Source of the DNA: Draconibacterium sp.
Lineage (GTDB): Bacteria; Bacteroidota; Bacteroidia; Bacteroidales; Prolixibacteraceae
Direction of reading: 5' to 3'
Assembly: GCA_016705335.1 (NCBI GenBank)
Contig: JADIYN010000007.1
Location: 134,103-198,102 of the forward strand
DNA: 64,000 nt
Part shown: piece by piece, positions 58,876-64,000 of the stretch
Position numbering within the stretch: position 1 is the stretch's first letter
Layout of the letters: the number at the start of each line of letters is the position of its first letter
Program-made: the position numbers and the translations under genes
Notes under the pieces: generated by a model
Databases searched by the model: none
Told to the model about the DNA's origin: nothing
What the model saw: only the letters and a program-made list of their open reading frames with translations

Positions 58876-59890
58876 ATGCATAAATTTTTATTTCTTTTTG
58901 TTTTTATCGCTTTAACTGCATTAAATTTCTCAGCTTCAGCTCAGAAAGACTCACTTATTCTTAGTAACAACGATGTTGTGGTGGGGAGTATAAAAAGTAT
59001 GGATCGTGGTGTTGTAACCATTGAAACCGATTACAGTAAAGATGATTTTCGGGTTAAATACAGCGGAATCAGCAGAGTTAAAACTTCAACATTTTTCATT
59101 ATTACACTGGCAGATGGAACAAGGATGAACGGTACTTTGGAAACTGCTGAACCTGGTAAAATTAAAATCAAAACAGATGTAGGTGTTGAAAAGTTATTGG
59201 AATAGAAGAACTTGTTTTTATAAAATCGATCAAAAGGAATTCAAAGATAGATTGAATGCTTCTGTAGATTTTGGGTTTGGCATTACAAAATCGCAAAATC
59301 TGAAACAGATTTCATTGAGAGGTAATGTCGGATACATGGCCGAAAGCTGGTCAACCGATGTGTATTACAATTCAATTTATTCCAATCAGGATGGTGTTGA
59401 TCCAATTAAAAATACCGATGGGGGTCTTACTTTCCGTTACTTACTTCCAAAAGACTGGTATATTCCTGTATCACTGACTTTTTTGTCGAACACAGAACAG
59501 AAAATAGATCTTCGTACCCTGGGTAAATTAGGGGTTGGTAATTATATCGTGCATACAAACCACAGTTATTGGGGAATTGCCGGAGGTGTTACTTATAACG
59601 CTGAAAATTATACCGAAGCTGAAGACAGAAAAAGCTGGGAGGGATATTTTGGCACCGAACTCAATCTTTATGACATAGGCGACCTCAGCCTTTTAACCAA
59701 ATTAGTGGCTTACCCGAGTTTTACTGAATCAGGCCGCTGGAGGTCGGATTTTAACTTCGATGTGAAATACGATCTTCCACTCGATTTCTATGTAAAACTT
59801 GGACTTACTGCAACTTACGATAACCGCCCCGTTGCAGGTGCTACCGATACAGATTATATGCTGCAAACCGGCTTTGGCTGGAAATGGTAA
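58876..59890 (+). CDS. DUF481 outer-membrane-type beta-barrel protein (single frameshift)
   Basis: A ~337-residue exported protein with a signal peptide (cleavage after SASA). The N-terminal half is a small beta domain (LILSNNDVVVGSIKSMDRGVV, GTRMNGTLETAEPGKIKI). A missing A near 59201 breaks the frame; restored, it reads EIEELVFIKSIDQKEFKD, then a beta-barrel: GFGITKSQNLKQISLRGNVGY, GGLTFRYLLPKDWYIPVS and the Trp/Phe end LQTGFGWKW, a typical outer-membrane C-terminus. It belongs to the YdiY/DUF481 group of salt-induced outer membrane proteins; function unknown. Confidence 0.8.
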
Positions 59891-59901
59891 CCGTCAGGCA
59901 A

Positions 59902-59942
59902 TTTATGATTGATTAATGATTTATGATTATTGATTATTGAGT
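59902..59942. repeat. Degenerate AT-rich short repeats
   Basis: Several near-copies of GATTTATGATT and GATTATTGA lie between the DUF481 gene and the aquaporin gene. Low-complexity, no coding potential seen; role unknown. Confidence 0.45.
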
Positions 59943-60041
59943 TTAAGAGGGAAGTGTAAGCAGAAAGCCGGTAATCAGTAATAAATTTAAAAGGAAACTT
60001 AACGATTTGAATATTAATATCTAACAACAAAATCAACAAAA

Positions 60042-60715
60042 ATGAAAAAGAATTTAGCAGAATTTATTGGCACCTTTTGGTTAGTTCTGGGAGGTTGCGG
60101 CAGTGCAGTTTTGGCAGCAGCATTTCCTGAAGTTGGAATTGGGCTTTTAGGCGTTGCTTTGGCTTTCGGTTTAACTGTTTTAACTATTGCCTATTCACTG
60201 GGGCACATTTCCGGGGCACATTTAAACCCGCAGTTACCATTGGTTTATGGGCAGGTGGAAGAGTTGATGGCAAAACCATTTTACCTTATATTATTTCGCA
60301 GATACTTGGCGGTATTGCAGCAGCTTCGGTTCTGTATGTTATTGCGACTGGCAACGGCTCCGAAATTGGTGGTTTTGCTGCCAATGGTTACGGAGAACAT
60401 TCGCCAGGCGGTTATAGTCTTACGGCTGCCATTGTTTCCGAGTTTGTAATGACTTTCATGTTTCTAATTGTAATTCTGGGTGCTACTGACAAAAGTGCAC
60501 CACAGGGATTTGCTGGATTAGCCATTGGTTTGGCACTCACTTTAATTCACCTAATCAGTATTCCTGTTACAAATACTTCGGTTAATCCTGCACGTAGTAT
60601 CAGCCAGGCATTGTTTGTTGGCGATTGGGCATTGTCTCAGCTTTGGGTGTTTATTTTAATACCAATCTTTGCACTGGCAGCAGGTGCAGTTTATAAATAC
60701 CTTAAATCAGAATAA
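60042..60715 (+). CDS. aqpZ: Aquaporin (MIP family, AqpZ-like; single frameshift)
   Basis: A ~224-residue six-helix water channel. The first half reads MKKNLAEFIGTFWLVLGGCGSAVLA and then GHISGAHLNP, where one G is missing near 60230. Restored, the NPA motif is complete (NPAVTIGLW), followed by IISQILGGIAAASVLYV. The second half carries the other NPA in NTSVNPARSI and the Arg of the selectivity filter; ATG 60042 is the start. His in LALTLIHLISIPVTNTS fits the AqpZ-type filter. The following HdeD-like gene starts 2 bases after the stop and is probably co-transcribed. Confidence 0.88.
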
Positions 60716-60717
60716 GA

Positions 60718-61276
60718 ATGATACGTCTGGCATTATCACGCAAATGGTGGGTGATACCATTCAGGGAATCTTAATGATCGTATTAAGCATCATCATTTTT
60801 AATAATCCTGATGCTGTGCTGGCAACTCTTGCTTTTTGGCTTGGAGTAATTGTAATATTAACCGGTTTGGCTGGTATTATAGCATGGCTTTCAAATACCA
60901 AAGAGAAACGTGACATTTTCTCGCTAATTGGGAGCGTTGCCGTTTTAATTATTGGTATCCTGATGGTTACAAAAACCGGAATTACAACGAAAGCAATAAC
61001 TCTTTTTATTCGGGTTATTGGTTGCAGCAATTGCGTGATTTTAATTAACGGAAGCTGAACGAAAGGGAAAAGTGGTCGCTTTGGTGGATCATCGCTTCAA
61101 TTGGCGCAATTGCATTAATTCTTGGGATAAAAAGCATTTTCGATGTGTATTCAGGCGCTCAAAGTATCAGCATTATTATTGGTATTTCTGTTCTTCTTTC
61201 CGGAATCGGGCTGGTAATTCTCTCCTTTCTGAAAAAGAAAATTGCTGTTATTGTTGATAACAGAAAATACAGATAA
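60718..61276 (+). CDS. HdeD/DUF308-like membrane protein (frameshifted)
   Basis: One gene of about 186 codons in three frames. From ATG 60718: RKWWVIPF, then after a frame change near 60760 GILMIVLSIIIFNNPDAVLATLAFWLG, and after another near 61005 WSLWWIIASIGAIALILGIKSIF. A last helix precedes the basic end RKYR at 61276. Six hydrophobic helices of the HdeD/DUF308 type, membrane proteins linked to acid resistance in enterobacteria but of unknown role here. Next to the aquaporin, a shared osmotic or stress role is possible. Confidence 0.75.
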
Positions 61277-61415
61277 TGAAAGTACCTGTTAGTGCAACAG
61301 ACATTTTTTAAAACTTTTTGCAGTGTTTTCAATAAGAATTTAAAGCAGATATTAAAGGTATCAACATGTGTATGTTTTATATAAATCGCGAATAATCAAT
61401 AAATTAAATAATCAA

Positions 61416-61964
61416 ATGAAATCAAAAATTACAATTCTTTTAACCATTATCCTTGCTATGGTTTTTGTTAATCCCTTAAAAGCACAGGTAAAAAGTGATT
61501 ATGACAAACAAACTGATTTTTCGAAGTTTAAAACTTACTCCTTCGCCGGATGGGAAAAAGAAAGCAACGAAAAAATATCAGAACTTAACCAGAAAAGAAT
61601 TCTCGATGCTTTGGTCGCTGAGTTTGACGCACGTGGAATTAAGCATGTAGAAAGCAATGGTGATGCAAAAATTACACTTTTTGTTGTAGTGGAAAGCAAG
61701 ATTGCAACCACAGCTTACACTACCTATAATGGTAGTATGGGTTACCGCGGCCGTTGGGGATGGGGAATGGGTTACGGTTATGCCACAACAAACTATACGC
61801 AGGATGATTACAAGGAGGGAACCCTTGTAATTGATATGTACAGCGAACAATCAAAAGATTTGATTTGGCAGGGAGTTGTTACCACTACTCTTGAAGACAA
61901 AGCCGAAAAAATGGAGAAAAGTATCAATAAAAATCTTGGTAAACTGATGAAAAATATCCTGTGA
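61416..61964 (+). CDS. DUF4136 domain-containing exported protein
   Basis: A 182-residue exported protein with a signal peptide (cleavage after PLKA) and a DUF4136 domain: VKSDYDKQTDFSKFKTYSF, LVAEFDARGIKHVES, and the end LIWQGVVTTTLEDK...NLGKLMKNIL. A Gly/Tyr/Trp-rich insert in the middle (GYRGRWGWGMGYGYATT) interrupts the domain, as is common in this family. Likely surface or periplasmic lipoprotein-like; function unknown. ATG 61416 is preferred because the upstream in-frame codons do not form a signal peptide. Confidence 0.82.
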   Translation: MKSKITILLTIILAMVFVNPLKAQVKSDYDKQTDFSKFKTYSFAGWEKESNEKISELNQKRILDALVAEFDARGIKHVESNGDAKITLFVVVESKIATTAYTTYNGSMGYRGRWGWGMGYGYATTNYTQDDYKEGTLVIDMYSEQSKDLIWQGVVTTTLEDKAEKMEKSINKNLGKLMKNIL

Positions 61965-62018
61965 AACCGGTAAAGAAATAAAAGGCCGGGCACAATAACG
62001 AAACTTCAACTTTTGTAA

Positions 62019-62849
62019 ATGAGATTTTTCTTAAATATTAAGCATTTTCCCTGACCTGTTGTATTTTACTCTTAGGTTTTCCTGTCATTTCTCAGAAAGT
62101 CAGCAGAAACAGGTTTAGGTGAAGCGGCTTCCAACGCTACAAACCCAATGGCTTTTGTAACAAAACTCCAGTTACAGCCAAATTTTACATGGAAGGAGGG
62201 AGATGCCCGGCAATTAAATCTTACAACAAGGATTATTCAGCCTACCGGTTCAGTTGGTTTGCCATTTATAAAAAGTAAAGACCCGTCAAAAGTTTATACT
62301 TTATACCGCATTGAGTTACCGATTATCGGGCAAACTTTTCCTGAAAACCCTGAACTCGATGCAACAGGTTTGAGTGATATAATCATTCTTGATCTGATTG
62401 CATTTAAACAAAAATGGGGCTTGCTGGGTGTTGGACCTGGAATAATTATTCCAACCATGCAACCCAAATCAATCAGCAGCGGAAAATGGAAGTGCCGGTT
62501 TTACCGGTGTTGCTTTAAATACAAAACCAAAGGTCTTCAGTTTGGCGTTCTTGTTCAGCAATTTTTTAGTGTTGCGGGTTCCAGCGATAGGCCTGACAAA
62601 ACTTTATGTTGTTTCAACCCATATTCATAAGGTTTTACAAAAAGGATATTTTTTTTGCGTAAGTCCAATTTTAACTTTCGATTGGGAGAACAGTGCCTAC
62701 AATATTCCACTTTCCATGTCGATTGGAAAAAGCTTTTGCCAAAAAACCTGAGTGCATTTGTAGCGCCTGAATATGTGGTGAGCGGCCCAAATCAGGGCGA
62801 TTTTACTTTCCGTTTCCAGCTAAACGCGATGTTTCCACCATCAAAATAG
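62019..62849 (+). CDS. Outer-membrane transporter-like protein (frameshifted)
   Basis: One gene of about 275 codons in several frames. From ATG 62019 a signal-like start, then after frame changes NATNPMAFVTKLQLQPNFTWKEGDARQLN, VYTLYRIELPIIGQTFPENP and WGLLGVGPGIIIPT. Further shifts near 62480 and 62600 lead to KGYFFCVSPILTFDWENSAYNIPLSMSIGK and the end LSAFVAPEYVVSGPNQGDFTFRFQLNAMF. The pattern of alternating strands and aromatic girdles suggests a beta-barrel of the kind annotated as transporter or MetA-pathway protein. Substrate unknown. Confidence 0.6.
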
Positions 62850-62867
62850 AACAAAATCAATTCAAAA

Positions 62868-64000
62868 ATGGTTAGGAAAATTATGATCTGACATTAATCG
62901 TTTTAACAGCAATCATTGTACTGTTATTGATTCTGCTTCCCGGAATTGCCAAAAATACGCGGTAAATCACAGCAAGGAACTTGTGGGTCGTCAGATTTCT
63001 CTTGATAAACTTAAACTAAATTATTTTACAGGTACGCTTATCGTTACTGATTTTAAAATGTTTGAATCCGATGACAAAGAAGTGTTTGTGCAGTTCGATA
63101 CATTATTAATTGATGCTGAACCGTACAAGTACATTTCTGAAGAATTGGTAATTGAGCAACTTTATCTGAAGGGCTTGATAGCAACAGTAATCCAGAATGA
63201 TTCAATTTTTAATTTTGATGATCTGCTTTCTTTTTTTGCCACGGAAGAAGATTCTGTTCCGAAGGATACAACTGTGTCGGAACCTTTGCAATTTCAATTA
63301 TCAAACATCGAATTAAAAGGAGCTGAATTTATTTACAACAACCAGACAGTAAATAAAACAACAATATTAAACGACGTTTCTTTTTTTGTTCCCTACATCG
63401 GTTGGGACCAAAAGGAAAAAAGCAAGGCTGGGCTAAAGTTTAATTTTAAAAACGAGGGGTACTTTGAGTCTTCAATAGATATTGACCCTATTGGCGGTGA
63501 TTTTGAAGCAAACCTCAAAGTTTATCATTTATATCTCGATGCATTCAAAGATTATGTCGCGAGTTATGCCAATGTAAACTCGTTCGAGGGAATGATGAGC
63601 AGCAATTTTGCCATTTCCGGCAATATCAATGAGCCGGATAAAACAAAAGTTTCGGGCCAAATGGAAGTGCTCGACTTTTTAATGACCGATAAAAAGGACA
63701 AAAAATTTCTGGGCGCCAAAAGACTGGGATGTAACCTTAAATTGATTGATTATTCTAATTCAAGCTATGTTGTTGATTCGCTTGTTTTTAGCGAACCTTA
63801 TGTTTATTTCAGAATGGAAGGTGAATCGAACAACTTCTTCGAAATATTTAATGTGAGCGATGAGGCAGAAGGTTCGGTCCAAGTAGCTGAGGTTAAAATT
63901 GATACAGTGGCTGCAACCCCGCTCAATTATTCGATAAATAATTTAATCGTTGAAAATGGGATTTTGAGGTTGAAAACTACGAAATGTAAACCTATCTGGG
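62868..64000 (+). CDS. AsmA/DUF748-like large envelope protein (partial, frameshifted)
   Basis: Start of a long protein that runs off the right edge. From ATG 62868 (MVRKIMI) a membrane helix follows after a frame change near 62890 (LTLIVLTAIIVLLLILLPGIA); a second change near 62965 leads to YAVNHSKELVGRQISLDKLKLNYFTG, a typical AsmA/DUF748 start. Repeated beta-strand segments continue (YISEELVIEQLYLKGL, LSNIELKGAEFIYNNQT). Such proteins span the periplasm in envelope or lipid transfer roles; the family assignment is by pattern. The window ends at about residue 375. Confidence 0.72.

Overview
The window is an AT-rich stretch of a Bacteroidota chromosome, most likely a free-living polysaccharide degrader of the Marinilabiliales/Prolixibacteraceae type. 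The lineage is inferred from several things: a DUF3467 gene directly behind rpoC, a tgt-lptG-type pair, a beta-propeller/Y_Y_Y histidine kinase, GH97 and GH140-like enzymes, lipoprotein signals of the Bacteroidota kind, no Shine-Dalgarno boxes, and several TAnnTTTG promoter elements. No species can be named from the sequence alone.

Layout. 1-7.4 kb is housekeeping: the rpoC end, DUF3467, a class IV aminotransferase, an LPS-export permease, tgt, a membrane glycosyltransferase, an ECF sigma factor, rsmG and pfkA. 7.6-16.0 kb holds a 3-keto-disaccharide hydrolase-domain lipoprotein, an OB-fold-like lipoprotein, a very large multi-pass receptor-like protein of unknown family (9554-13435), an NmrA-type oxidoreductase and an M23 endopeptidase. 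16.1-40 kb is a carbohydrate-degradation region: sulfatase, GH67 alpha-glucuronidase, a ParE-type toxin-antitoxin pair, GH26 mannanase, a UbiA-like protein, two VOC proteins, an unassigned secreted TIM-barrel protein, a left-handed beta-helix protein, GH97, GH2, a propeller sensor kinase, a GH140-like enzyme and a second GH2. 40-46 kb is an envelope cluster: a sigma factor divergent from a lipoprotein, two L,D-transpeptidases and a degenerate third copy, followed by a secreted sugar isomerase/epimerase-like protein. 46-55 kb is housekeeping again: a D-threonine aldolase-like protein, pncB, a zinc-ribbon protein, Nif3, MerR, M23 and alaS. 55-64 kb holds a membrane AraC regulator, a long arylsulfatase, a DUF481 protein, an aquaporin, an HdeD-like protein, a DUF4136 protein, an outer-membrane-like protein and the start of a large AsmA/DUF748-like protein.

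How the genes fit together. The secreted hydrolases (GH67, GH26, GH97, two GH2, GH140-like, two sulfatases) suggest scavenging of hemicellulose, pectin and sulfated glycans. The propeller kinase between the two inverted GH2 paralogues is the obvious local sensor. No SusC/SusD pair is present, so this is not a complete polysaccharide utilization locus.

Major caveat. About half of the long genes are broken by single-base frameshifts, usually at homopolymers, including essential genes (alaS, pfkA, pncB). In each case the other reading frame continues the same protein family. I read these as consensus errors, annotate each as one gene, and say where the frame changes. Two genes (tgt and the second GH2) carry a compensating indel pair that leaves the frame open but scrambles a short segment. 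All family names are from recognition of motifs by eye; no search was run.
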